Positions 44,500-54,553 of a DNA stretch of 64,000 bases are shown in pieces (the stretch's first letter is position 1; every line of letters begins with the position of its first letter). A program made the translations under genes and the position numbers. The notes below the pieces were generated by a model. That model was not told where the DNA came from, ran no database searches, and saw only the letters and a program-made list of their open reading frames with translations. The DNA is from Strongylocentrotus droebachiensis (taxonomy: Eukaryota; Echinodermata; Echinoidea; Camarodonta; Strongylocentrotidae). Where the stretch lies: contig JAVYIG010000592.1 of the NCBI GenBank assembly GCA_035222895.1, positions 248,001 through 312,000 on the forward strand, read 5' to 3'.

Positions 44500-46276
44500 T
44501 AAATAATAATAATAATAATAATAATAATTGTAAATTTATAATGCGCAGTTTCTATATGTATATACTCAACTGCGCATGACATAATGATAGTAAAAGGAAC
44601 AATACAAATAAACATTTAAAAGTTAAAATCGATGCTAAGGGGGAACCTGTGTATGCTTTACAATGAAAATGTCTATGTAAAACTTTCCTGAAACAGATAG
44701 GTTTTCAGGTTATTTTTAAACACATTGATTGATGATGCATGTCTAATTGTGGCAGGGAGACTATTCCAGAGTTTGGGTGCAGCGCTAACAAAGGCGCGGT
44801 CACCTAGAGTAACCTTTGTTTTACAAGGTGGAAGACTCAGGAGCATGGTATCATGGGAACTACGGAGCCTGTAGGACTGGGTGGGTGATTTTAACGTCAG
44901 GAGTTCACTGAGATAAATGGGGGCCAAGCCATGGAGTGCCTTATAAGTAAGGAGGAGTATTTTGAATTTGATTCTCTGGCGAACTAGAAGCCAGTGCAGA
45001 TCATGAAGTAGTGGGGTTACATGAGAGAATTTGGGGGAATTGCAGATGAGTTTGGCACATGCATTTTGTACACGTTGTAATTTACATATCTGAGATTCTG
45101 GTAAGCCAAACAGTAGTCCATTACAGTAGTCCAATTTACTTGTTATAAAGACATGGACTAATGTAATGATACATGTGCGAGTTAGGTATTTCCGAATGTG
45201 ACGTAGGTTGTACAGATGATAGAAGGCTGCTTTGCATGTTTTGGATATATGGGTCTCCATGTTCAACTGAGAGTCAAACCAGACACCAAGGTTTTTTGCA
45301 ACCATAGACTGCTCGACTACAGTATTTCCGACTGTTATACAATTTATATTAAGTTTTGACACTTGCCTAGGTGTTCCAATAATAAGAAATTCAGTTTTGC
45401 TGTCGTTGAGTTTCAACTTACAGCTTAACATCCACCTACGAAGATCCCTTAGACAGTGTTCAAGAGCTGAAACACAGGACTGTTCTTGTTCCCTGACTGG
45501 GCTACATGAAATGTATAACTGGGTATCATCTGCATAGCAGTGACAAGATATGTGCTGAGAGTATGCTTTGATGATAGCAAAAAGGCGACTCGAATAAAGG
45601 GAAAAAAGGAGGGGTCCGAGCCTGGAGCCTTGAGGAATACCCCATCTAACATCGAATTTCTTTGAGGTGGTGTTACCAATTGATATTTGTTGCTCCCTAT
45701 CGCACAGGTAAGACTGTACCCAAGATAAAACAGAATCTGTAATCCCAAAATCAGACTGTAGTATTTCAGCTAGTATATTATGATCGACAGTGTCGAAGGC
45801 GGCACTGAGATCTAAAAGTACAAAAAATGTAACTTTCTGCTGGTCCATTGCCATAAGTAGGTCATTCTTAACTCTTAGTAAAGCGGTTTCTGTACTGTGA
45901 TACTTTCTATACGCCGATTGTGTTAAAGGGAAAAGGTTGTTACGAAGGAGGTGATCCTGAATTTGAGCAGTGGCTGCCCCTTCAACCAACTTCGACACAT
46001 ATTGAAGATTACTTATTGGCCTGAAGTTGCTGAAGTTCATTTCAGAATTGGGTTTCTTTGGAATAGGTCTAACCAAGGCAAGTTTCCAACCTGAATGAAA
46101 CTTGCCATTATGTAATGACAAATGTATGATTTGTGTAAGCACAGGTAGTAAGGTATCTAAACATTCAACAACCAATCTTGTTGGCATTGGATCGAGGGAA
46201 CATGATTTCTTACTGAGGTTCGTTACAAGTTTCCGAACATCACTTTGGGATAACGGCATGAAATTTGCAAATTTGC
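44500..46276 (-). mobile_element. 5'-truncated L2/CR1-type LINE
   Basis: A minus-strand LINE with an AAT-repeat tail at 44500-44528 and its truncated 5' end near 46276. A CATAA duplication flanks it. The empty site is at about 55738, where GAAATCTCCACAAACTTACATG reads through. Only the reverse transcriptase part is present. Confidence 0.85.
44673..46259 (-). CDS. LINE reverse transcriptase, N-terminally truncated
   Basis: A 528-residue open frame without stops. Motifs are FRPISNLQYVSKLVE (about 79-93), D150 in VLLDLSAAFDTVD, GIPQGSRLGP (208-217) and YADD at 242-245 followed by TQLY, then the C-terminal LINE signature APKLWNSLP near residue 500. The endonuclease that should precede it is missing, so it cannot move on its own. 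The first Met is only the first ATG in the truncated copy. YADDTQLY and the tail repeat favour the L2/CR1 group. Confidence 0.9.
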   Translation of the reverse strand: MPLSQSDVRKLVTNLSKKSCSLDPMPTRLVVECLDTLLPVLTQIIHLSLHNGKFHSGWKLALVRPIPKKPNSEMNFSNFRPISNLQYVSKLVEGAATAQIQDHLLRNNLFPLTQSAYRKYHSTETALLRVKNDLLMAMDQQKVTFFVLLDLSAAFDTVDHNILAEILQSDFGITDSVLSWVQSYLCDREQQISIGNTTSKKFDVRWGIPQGSRLGPLLFSLYSSRLFAIIKAYSQHISCHCYADDTQLYISCSPVREQEQSCVSALEHCLRDLRRWMLSCKLKLNDSKTEFLIIGTPRQVSKLNINCITVGNTVVEQSMVAKNLGVWFDSQLNMETHISKTCKAAFYHLYNLRHIRKYLTRTCIITLVHVFITSKLDYCNGLLFGLPESQICKLQRVQNACAKLICNSPKFSHVTPLLHDLHWLLVRQRIKFKILLLTYKALHGLAPIYLSELLTLKSPTQSYRLRSSHDTMLLSLPPCKTKVTLGDRAFVSAAPKLWNSLPATIRHASSINVFKNNLKTYLFQESFT

Positions 46277-49200
46277 ATAAACTTACATGTACGTCACATT
46301 TAATTAAGGTGCTTTGTTTCTCCGTTTTCCGTCAAACGTTAATAATGGCCGGAGTCAATATAATTTTGATCCATGTCAAGTGCATTCTCTTTCATTTGGT
46401 CAAAATGTAAGCTAATAGACGGTGATAATATTAAGATGTAATGGATTGATGATTATAGAGTGACAACCTGATTTTGTAACCCAAGTTAAATGAACATTCA
46501 AACTTATAACCATAAAGGATGGCGGTTCGCTGTATTCCAATGCACCTCTAATCATAAACGATAGCTGTGGCTCAATAAAGGTGTTTCTACAGCCATCTTA
46601 ATGATATACTACATTTTAATTCGATTCTGCTAGTTTGACACTAATCTTGCCGCGTCTTAAAAGGATAGGCTAGTTTCGTTCTGTTATCAGATAGCAAATG
46701 CCTTCAAAGTGCATGGTTATTGCTCTTACTCTTATCTATGACAATTCTAGTGCCCTTTGCTATTAAGGTAATTTTAGACCCCAAAATGTGTGAAATTTAT
46801 CCAATACGATCATACTTATTCAGCTCCACTTTCAAAGTATACGGTGACCGTTAATCAATTCATTAATTAATAATAACAATACATGGGCCGGCTGATTGTG
46901 TGTGATAGAACCAACACGAAAAAACCAACAAAAAAGCCAACATCGGCATTGAAATACAACGTAAAAGGCGCTATTTAGTTTTTTCAACGGCTTTCAACGG
47001 CTGGTTCAAATTATCTAATATTTGTGGTGGTACACAAGTATTAGAAATCGTTATTTGGGCGATATTTCAGCCTTCTCTAAACCGATGTTGATCAAACAAA
47101 GATGATTTTGTCATTTAAATTAAATGTTCTTTCAAATTTATCTCAGAAAAAAATATTTTGTGTAGCCCCCTCTGCAACAGAACTCAACTATCCCTTTAAT
47201 CGACGATTACGTCTAAATAAAAGTGTTTGGAATGGCAGACTGTTTTGTGACAAACTTTGGAACTATAAACTCGATGTTAACCAAATTAGTTTCGTATGAA
47301 CAGCCATGATATATAGAAGAATGCGGATAGTCACGTTTCTCGCTCCCTCTTAAAAGGCAATTATTTTTAAAAAGTAATGAATTCGTGTTAGCCTTGGAAA
47401 ATGTGAGGTTATTATCGGTTGTCTGTAGCGTAACAACAGGGTCACCGCATTTGCTTTTTGCATTTTGGATTAGCTGCGGGGGCTTACAAAAGCTTACTTC
47501 ACTTATAATTAAGGTGCTTCGTCGCTCCGTTTTTCAGGCAAACGTTAATAATAGCCAAAGTCAGTATAATTTTGATACATGTTAAGTGCATTCTCTTTCA
47601 TCTTGTCAAAATGTAAGCTGATTGGCAGTGATATTAAGATTTAATAGCTTGATGATTATATAGAGTGACATCTTGCTTTTGAAAGCCAAGTTATATAAAT
47701 GAACGTTCGAACTAACAGCCATAAGAGACGGCGGTTCGATATATTTCACTGCACCTCTAAACGACAATTGCGGCTCAATGAAGGTGTTTAGATAGCCAAC
47801 GTTTTTGATAAACTAAATGTTCTTTCAATTTTTGGCGGTCATCGCTTGATTTCTAACGATTGAAGCGCACATTCAAACATTTCCCCCAGTTTTGCATACA
47901 CAAGAGATGCTGGTTGGACAGTAATATTGCTGCATCTTAATCGACAATTACAGCTAAATAAAAGTGTTCTGAACGCCATCATTTTTTGTTTATCAACTTC
48001 TTGCCTATAAACTCGATAAACTCGACGGGTTTCTTATCCAGGCGCTAAAGGGTGAAAAAGAAAAAAACTGACTCCCCCCCCCCCCAAAAAAAAAAAACAA
48101 CAACAACAACATACTGTGCTTTATCTCCATCACCCCCCCCCCCCCGCCTATTCAGCGGACGGCTGAGTCTTTGCGAAAGTTTTCCGCAAAAACTGGACCC
48201 AAAAAAAAAAAAAAAAAGCTCTTACCCACCCCAGCTCCCTCCCGCTTATTCAGCGGCTGGCTAAGTAGTTGCGAAATTTTAGGAGAGAATTTTAGATTTT
48301 ACCCCCCCCCCCCCCCCTTGAAAATATCCTGCGTACGCTTCTGTTCGTATCAACATCCATGATAGAATGCGGATAGTCACGTTTCTCGCTTCGTCTTTAA
48401 TATAGGGCAATTATTTCTAAAAAGTGATGTATTCGTGTTAGCTTTGGAAAATATGAGGTTATTATCGGTTGTCTGTAGAATAAAAAAAAAGGGTCACCGA
48501 GTTTACTTTCACATTTTGGTGTAGCTATGGGGACTAACAAATATTTACTTCGCTTTTAATTAAGGGGCTTCGTCGCTCGGTTATTCCGTCAAACGTTAAT
48601 AATGCCGGAGTCAATATCATTTTGATCAATTTTAAGTGCATTCTCTTTCAACTTGTCGCAATGTAAGCTGATTGGCAGTGATATAAGATTTAATGGATTG
48701 ATGATTATAGAGTGACATCATGCTTTTGTATCAGCCAAGTCATATTGATGAACGTTCGAACTAACAACCATAACAGACGGCGGTTCGATATATTTCACTG
48801 CACCTCTAAAGGACAATTGCGGCTTAATGAAGGTGTTTAGAAAGCTTACATTTTTGATTAACTAAATATTCTTTTGATTGTTGGCGGTCATCGCTTGATT
48901 TCTTACGATTGGAGCGCACATTCAAACATTTCTACTTTTCGCACACACCAGAGATACTGGTTGGACAGTAATTTTGCTGCGACTTTATCGACAATTACAG
49001 CTAAATAAAAGTGTTGTGAACGCCTTCATTCTTTGTGATCAATTTCGTGCCTATAAACTCAATGTTCTCCCGACGAATCTTGCATCAACAACTTTAATAG
49101 ATGATGGATAGACATACCCTTTCGATTCATCATAAATGGCAACTACAGGTGATTTTTTTTAATGCCAATTTTTGTAATTTTTTAATGACGAATTAGAAGT

Positions 49201-49359
49201 TCTCTTCTCTTGTGCGTATTAACATCCATAATATATGATGACTTGGACAACTATTTCGCTTCCTATTAATTAAAATAACGGCCCAAAGTGTTTTGGAAGG
49301 CATCTTCGTGACGAGCTTAATATTTTCTCGCTCGTCTGCGTGTATCCCAATTTTGAAAA
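46277..49359 (+). promoter_or_regulatory. Upstream region of receptor pseudogene 5
   Basis: Holds spacer block copy 2 (46430-47046) followed by the promoter-like repeats. Motif copies are near 47200, 47760, 47940, 48810, 48990 and 49270. Poly-C tracts lie at 48074-48085, 48133-48145 and 48303-48317, each beside CATACTGTGCTTT or CTTATTCAGCGGCTGGCT. The CR1 fragment found at 56521-57150 is missing: the sequence jumps from TATTAGAAAT to CGTTATTTGGG at 47046. The last 300 bases match the gene 2 leader. No gene. Confidence 0.6.
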
Positions 49360-50129
49360 ATGGCCGACACATTTTCAACCGACAATTCTGTAGACTTTTC
49401 TACGAACGTCACGCCATCCTCTTTCATAGAAAAAAATCTTAAGCACCTTGTCGATGCGCCAATAATGTTATTAATATCAATTTTCTCCCTTGGATTATCC
49501 TTCCTGACGAACACCTTCACAATTTACACATTGCACACGATGGACAGCCTTCACTTGCCATCAATGATATCATCAATGTCCTCTGCGAAATGACCCTTGC
49601 TGTCTTTCTTTCGCTAGAGATTAACAATGGCTGTTTCCAGGTATTTCTGTCGAGTCTGTTCGTAGCCTATGTTTCGGTAATAACTATCGTCCTGATAAAC
49701 GTCAATCGTTTCATAATGATCATGCGACCCCTTCAGCATCAGAGGTTGGTGACGCCGAAGAGACTCTACTGCGTCTTGTTGGTTGGCATGTCGAGTGCAA
49801 TTGGCTTACTTGTCGTGATTAATATTCTAGGCAGTCCTTCACTTATTAGAGAAGCTGTCTGTCCTGGTGTAAACCCGCAAAATAACATATTATCTGATTT
49901 AGCTTTAACTTTACTTCTGGTTGCACCGATCCTGCTGGGGTTTGCCGTTATTTTGATAACTAGTAGTGGAATTTTCTACAAGTCCAGACAACAGGCGACA
50001 AAGATCGCACAAATGCGTCGCATTATTCTTCAACAGCGTGCACAGCCCGAAGTGAACAACCGTCCAGGAAATCGACGAGCCGTTACTGCAAGTGGACTGA
50101 AGGGTCTCAAAAGTGTTGGCGTTATTACC

Positions 50130-52429
50130 GGTTCTAGGACAACTACCCCCTGGGCAATCACCCCCCTGAAAATTACCCCCCGGAAAACTACCCCCAAAGG
50201 ACAATTACCCCCTGGAATATTACCCCCCGGAGAATCACCCCCCGAGGACAACTACCCCCCAAGGACAATTACCCCCGGAAAATTACCCCCGGAGAATTAC
50301 CCCCCGAGGACATTTACCCCCCGAGGACAACTACCCCCCGAGGACAATTACCCCCCGAGGACAATTACCCCCCGAGGAAAATTACCCCCGATGACAACTA
50401 CCCCCCCCCCCATGACAATTACCTTCGAGGACAATTACCCCCCGAGGACAACTACCCCCCCCCCCCCCCGATGATAATTACCCCCCGATGACAACTACCC
50501 CCGTGGACAATCAGGATTCAATAGCAAAAGACGATCTGACACATTGAGAGATGGCTACGAGCCCATAAGATCCCCTGCATGACCCCATATTCTTTCAAAT
50601 ACTATAGCACGTTGTCTTCTTCATTACTACACATTTCCCTTTTATCATAATTTATGCAACGCCAGCGCGGTTGCTAATTTCCACGAAGGATGTAAGTTTT
50701 AGGTAATTGTCCAGCGCTTTTCAAAATGCATACACAAAATTCTCTGGAGCAGCGTAATTTTAGCTTTTTGTTAGTCACGGTACCCTCTTAAAAAATGAAA
50801 AGTTTCTCCCAAATCCCAAAGTCTTTACAGACTATTAATTTTGCATGACTCTGGCTCTCGTCAAGTACTATGCACACACGTATGGGCACATTTAAGAATA
50901 AAAAGACATTTTCAAACTGGTAAAAAAATAGTTTGTAATCCACACACTAGAAACTATTTAAAGTACTGTATGCGGGCACCTTGCCGCCGAATGTAAATAA
51001 ATAAAAAGTGATATATTCGGTCATGACCTCGATACACTTATATGAGGATATTCGGGCCTCTCGTTGCCCTTATTTGCCTTGCTGTCAAAATATTGTCAGC
51101 GAGCGAGGAAGGAAGACACTTTAGTATCTTCCAAATTTCATTTTCTCTTGTAATTACATATTTTAACCGTTTCTGGTATTTGATTTTTTTACAAAATCAA
51201 CGTTTTCCAAATCATTCTCTTGCGGCACCCCGGTTGAAAAAACGCTGTGCTGGAGTTACAAAATCACATGAGATGAATTACCAGAGAGCGGATAATTATT
51301 TTCTTTTGACATGGCACCGTACATATAACTTGAAGGCAATTTCTATTTCAAAATAATTTAACGTACACGAAAACATATAATACTTCAACAGAAATAAGTA
51401 AATAACGTGAAGAAAACCTTAATTATGGAACACGGCATGGATGAGGGCCCATTATACATACAAAGACAAATACACGATCAGCTGATGAAAAAGTTACAGA
51501 GGATGCATAAAGGAAATCTTACATCCTAATTTCTTTGTTGTGCCATTGATGGTGAGAGAGGCTGTAACGCGTACTCATCTGCGCGCAATGTATTGTTAAA
51601 TTTCTAAGAAATGTAATTTCTGTTCTTTACTCGGTAGCAAAACTACAGGGGAATTGGGCAACCTCCACCCCTCCCCCATATCGAATTGAATAATTTGAAA
51701 AGACTGAAATGAACTTCATAAATAACAAAGAAAATGAGGGTTTATGCAATTTTCTGTAAATAGTAATTTGGAGAGAAGCTTGCGTTATACGTCACAGTCT
51801 TATAAATTCCTAGGGGATGATTGTCATTGGGGGTAGTTGTCCTCCAGGGGTTATTGTCCTCGGGGGGGGGGGGGGGGGGGAGTTGTCGTCGAAGGGGGAG
51901 GGGTAGTTGTCCTCGAGGGTAATAATAATAATAATAATAATAATAAAGTTTTATTTACCCAGGGTAGCCACTTCAGTTATTAAACTGCTCTTCCAGCGGA
52001 CCCTGCATAACATAACATAATTATTACTACACTTCTCCAATCAAATATGCTGAGCGCCTCGCTGGAAGTCAAAAGGTCCCATTGTTATAAGTCTTTGGTA
52101 TGACTCGGCCGGGGTTCGAACCCACGACCTTCCGTACATGAGACGGGCGCTTTAACCACTGAACCACCAGGCCCAGTAGTGTCCATGGGGGGTAATTGTC
52201 CTCGGGTGGTAGTTGTCCTCGGGGGGTAATTGTCCTCGGGGGTAATTGTCCTCGGGGGTAATTGTCCTCGGGGGGTAATTCTCCGGGGGGTAATTTTCCG
52301 GGAGGTAATTGTCCTCGGGGGGTAATTCTCCGGGGGGTAATGTTCCGGGGGGTAATCGTCCTACGGGGGTAGTTTTCCGGGGGGTAATTTTCCGGGGGTG
52401 ATTGCCCAGGGGGTAATTGTCCTGATACG
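50130..52429. mobile_element. 2,300-bp fold-back element with 9-bp target duplication, in pseudogene 5
   Basis: Flanked by GTTATTACC at 50121-50129 and 52430-52438; receptor copy 4 shows the empty site. Ends are GGTTCTAGGACAACTACCCC and, inverted, CGTATCAGGACAATTACCCC. Both arms are arrays of 14-17-base units of the type GGACAATTACCCCCCGA (50140-50515 and, inverted, 51820-51920 and 52180-52425). The interior 50515-51820 shows no recognisable gene. The family has a short relative at 62036-62404. Nine-base duplications suggest a Mutator-type mechanism. Confidence 0.85.
51920..52175 (-). mobile_element. tRNA-derived SINE
   Basis: On the minus strand the head reads with an A box GGTTCAGTGGTTAAAGCG (complement of 52148-52165) and a B box GGGTTCGAACCCC (complement of 52111-52123), followed by a body and a TTA-repeat tail (51920-51946). 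It sits inside one arm of the fold-back element and differs from the SINE at 38631. It is not a functional tRNA: it is fused to a SINE body and acceptor-stem pairing is poor. Confidence 0.85.
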
Positions 52430-52622
52430 GTTATTACCATCTCGTACTGCCTTATATGGTTGCCTTTCTTGATTTATGTCTCAACCTTCGGTGAACTCTA
52501 TCGCTCCGATTGGTTTAAAATAGTAGTGTTGTCTCTCCAGTTCTGTAATTGCATTTGGAATCATTTGATTCTCTCTGTTGCTTACAAACCATTCCGAATC
52601 GCATCTAAAAATATTATCTTAA

Positions 52623-52989
52623 AGGTAAAGACCAGTATTGGCAACGCCCCAATTTCAAAAAATGAAATGGAAGCTCTCATTACCAATCATGTGAAAGAAT
52701 ATGTTTTGACTAATACATGATGATAAAAAATTTGCCGGGAAACCGCCTACTAATTCATATATTTGGTAAATTTATTTCTCTCATGGTCTGGTGAGAGAGA
52801 TAGGATAGTCCCATATACATCTTTCTGTGTATAGTGCTTGTAACTTTACGAAGAATGGGCCAAATTTCTTATCATTTTGATGATTCCAGAACCTTGCAGA
52901 TGCTAGATGCTAGATGATCAACCTTTTCTGATCGATTCCACAACGTTTCTTTCACAATGCAATCGCATGACCATTACTGGTCTTTACCT
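52623..52989. mobile_element. MITE family B, copy 1, in the tail of pseudogene 5
   Basis: A 367-bp element with ends AGGTAAAGACCAGT and ACTGGTCTTTACCT, flanked by TTAA at 52619-52622 and 52990-52993. Receptor copies 1-4 and 6 have CTTGAAG or similar at this site, so a G to A change first created the TTAA target. Non-coding. Confidence 0.88.
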
Positions 52990-53031
52990 TTAAAGATGAA
53001 AGCGTCATGCTGTAGAGTCATTGATTGCTAA

Positions 53032-54036
53032 CGATGTATCTAACTATTGGTATTATACAGAAATTAAGATATTCCTAGTATGATTATGCCAAGAGTCAAG
53101 TGATAACTTAGTCGTGCCCAAAGTGGCGTAGCTTGGGTTCGTTTAGTGAAATCAGATTTGCGTAGGGGATGGAGCTTGTACGCTTTTTTCATTTGTATGC
53201 GAGGGAGTGTAGCAACAGAGACAAAATATTTACAGTTATTAACTATCTGTTTACGGAGCTTATATACCATGCTTTATTATTGGATTGAATATCAACATAA
53301 ATGCGAAGACTTTTAATAGTAATTGGATATGATATACATAATTACTTGGTAAACATTTTGATAAATTTTGCTGAATATGTTATTTGTAAGAATCGCGTTA
53401 AAAATTTGGAAATAATAAGTAGAATGAATGGTAGAACTCGTTTAAATTATTTGAAGTATGAATAATGATGTCACATTTAATTCGAAAAGAAAATCAAAGG
53501 TTAATGAAAAGCAGGTGAAAGCTTTGACTGATATGCTAAAATAATGTTTTGATTTTAAATGAATATATGATATTGTGAACGTTCAAGATAATGTGAAATA
53601 AAGTTCGCGGGAAGGGTTAAAAAGGAAAAAATACCATGCTTGATATAATTATATATGTTTGTATTTTTCTCAGGGAGAGCGTGTGTTGGCTGTCCTTGGT
53701 CAGTGGCGGATCCAAGGAAGGGGGTCCGGGCCCCCTCCCCTGGCCCAAAAATTAGGCCCAAAAAGATGGGGGGGGGGGGGGGGGTGTTGAGTAAACAAAA
53801 AATACAGCTCCACCCCCCCCCCCCCCCTGTTGAGGTAAAAAAAAAAAAATTAGTGCTCACTACCCCTGGGATCCGCTCTCAACAAAAGTTTTCAAGCGAC
53901 CACTTTCGAGTGGATTCAACTCCGAAATGAACTGATCCCTAATATAACTCTTCAAGGGAAATCCAATTCCAAATTGTCAACTACTTCTAAACGAAAGTAA
54001 AAAGCCCAGAGAAGCAAACTGATGAAAGTTTTTTAA
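53032..54036 (+). repeat. 3' flank of pseudogene 5 with a hAT-like MITE remnant
   Basis: Paralogous to the copy-4 flank until about 53640, with a possible AATAAA signal near 53598. At 53704-53875 a remnant starts CAGTGGCGGATCC and carries G, C and A runs; it resembles CAG-type hAT MITEs but lacks a clear right end. Right after it the array resumes at TGGGATCCGCTCTCAA, so ~750 bp of normal flank (25800-26550 equivalent) is missing. No gene. Confidence 0.6.
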
Positions 54037-54553
54037 TAAAAAAAAACTTGGTAACATTGTTTATATAAGCGAAAATGGTGCTAAGGTAGTGACTTCACTG
54101 CTAGATGTACAATTATGGATAATCTGAACATTTGAGCGTAAACGGACCATTATTAATGATAAAAATTGGGAAAAACTGACCTCATCGATTCTTTAATTTT
54201 CCCAACTATATGATTACAATTTAATTACATTTCAGGTGAATGTAAATCGTCACAAAGCAATGAATTGGCTCTTTATACCATTCCAAATATTTCAGTGTTG
54301 AAAGATTGTTTAAAGCCTGTCTTACGTCTTATTTTCATGGAAAAACGGTTTGGAAAATTTAAAAATGGTTGGGAGAATTTACTGTTAATTACTGTTAGAG
54401 GGTGTTGCACAGTGTCGCCTTTTAATAAAACCATGCATATCCTCGTGGTTTGAGAATTTTCTTATGATCTTTTGCCTGTTAGAGGGGAGGTACAGTAGAA
54501 TATAATAGGTAACATTTCATTAAAAAAATGACACCGTCTTTTGTATCAAACTT
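54037..54553 (+). mobile_element. MITE family A, copy 3, ends decayed
   Basis: Left end has lost its first bases (AAAAACTTGGTAACATTG) and the right TIR with its flank is deleted after TTTTGTATCAAACTT. The interior (TTATATAAGCGAAAATGGTGCT, GTTGAAAGATT, GGGAGAATTTACTGTTAAT) matches copy 2. It sits in the same paralogous position as copy 2, so the insertion predates the duplication of this flank. Confidence 0.8.

Larger units (their letters stand above)
49360..53031 (+). pseudogene. GPCR array copy 5, pseudogene with four lesions
   Basis: Family member in pieces: 49360-49553 (N-terminus to helix 1), 49554-50129 (helix 2 to the third intracellular loop), 52430-52622 (helices 6 and 7) and 52990-53031 (tail and stop). 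Lesion 1 is a deletion of 28 bases at 49553/49554 with a CAC microhomology, removing HETESLLYKA and shifting frame. Lesion 2 is the 2,300-bp insertion at 50130 with a 9-bp duplication. Lesion 3 is the SINE inside it. Lesion 4 is a MITE at 52623 in the tail. The N-terminus resembles copy 2 and the tail resembles copy 4. The start codon context is altered (GAAAAATGG instead of GAACAATGG). Confidence 0.92.

Noticed and set aside
50130-50474. Proline/threonine-rich C-terminal extension of the receptor-5 frame
   Set aside because: It is read-through into the fold-back element after the 9-bp duplication, not receptor sequence.
50130-50515. CRISPR-like array of short repeats
   Set aside because: Units of 14-17 bases are contiguous and degenerate, without unique spacers, and form one arm of an inverted repeat in a eukaryotic genome.
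52103-52175. Functional tRNA gene on the minus strand
   Set aside because: Same reasons: SINE body and TTA-type tail follow directly.
52460-52720. Separate small membrane protein of 86 codons
   Set aside because: It is the helix 6-7 part of pseudogene 5 read into a MITE.
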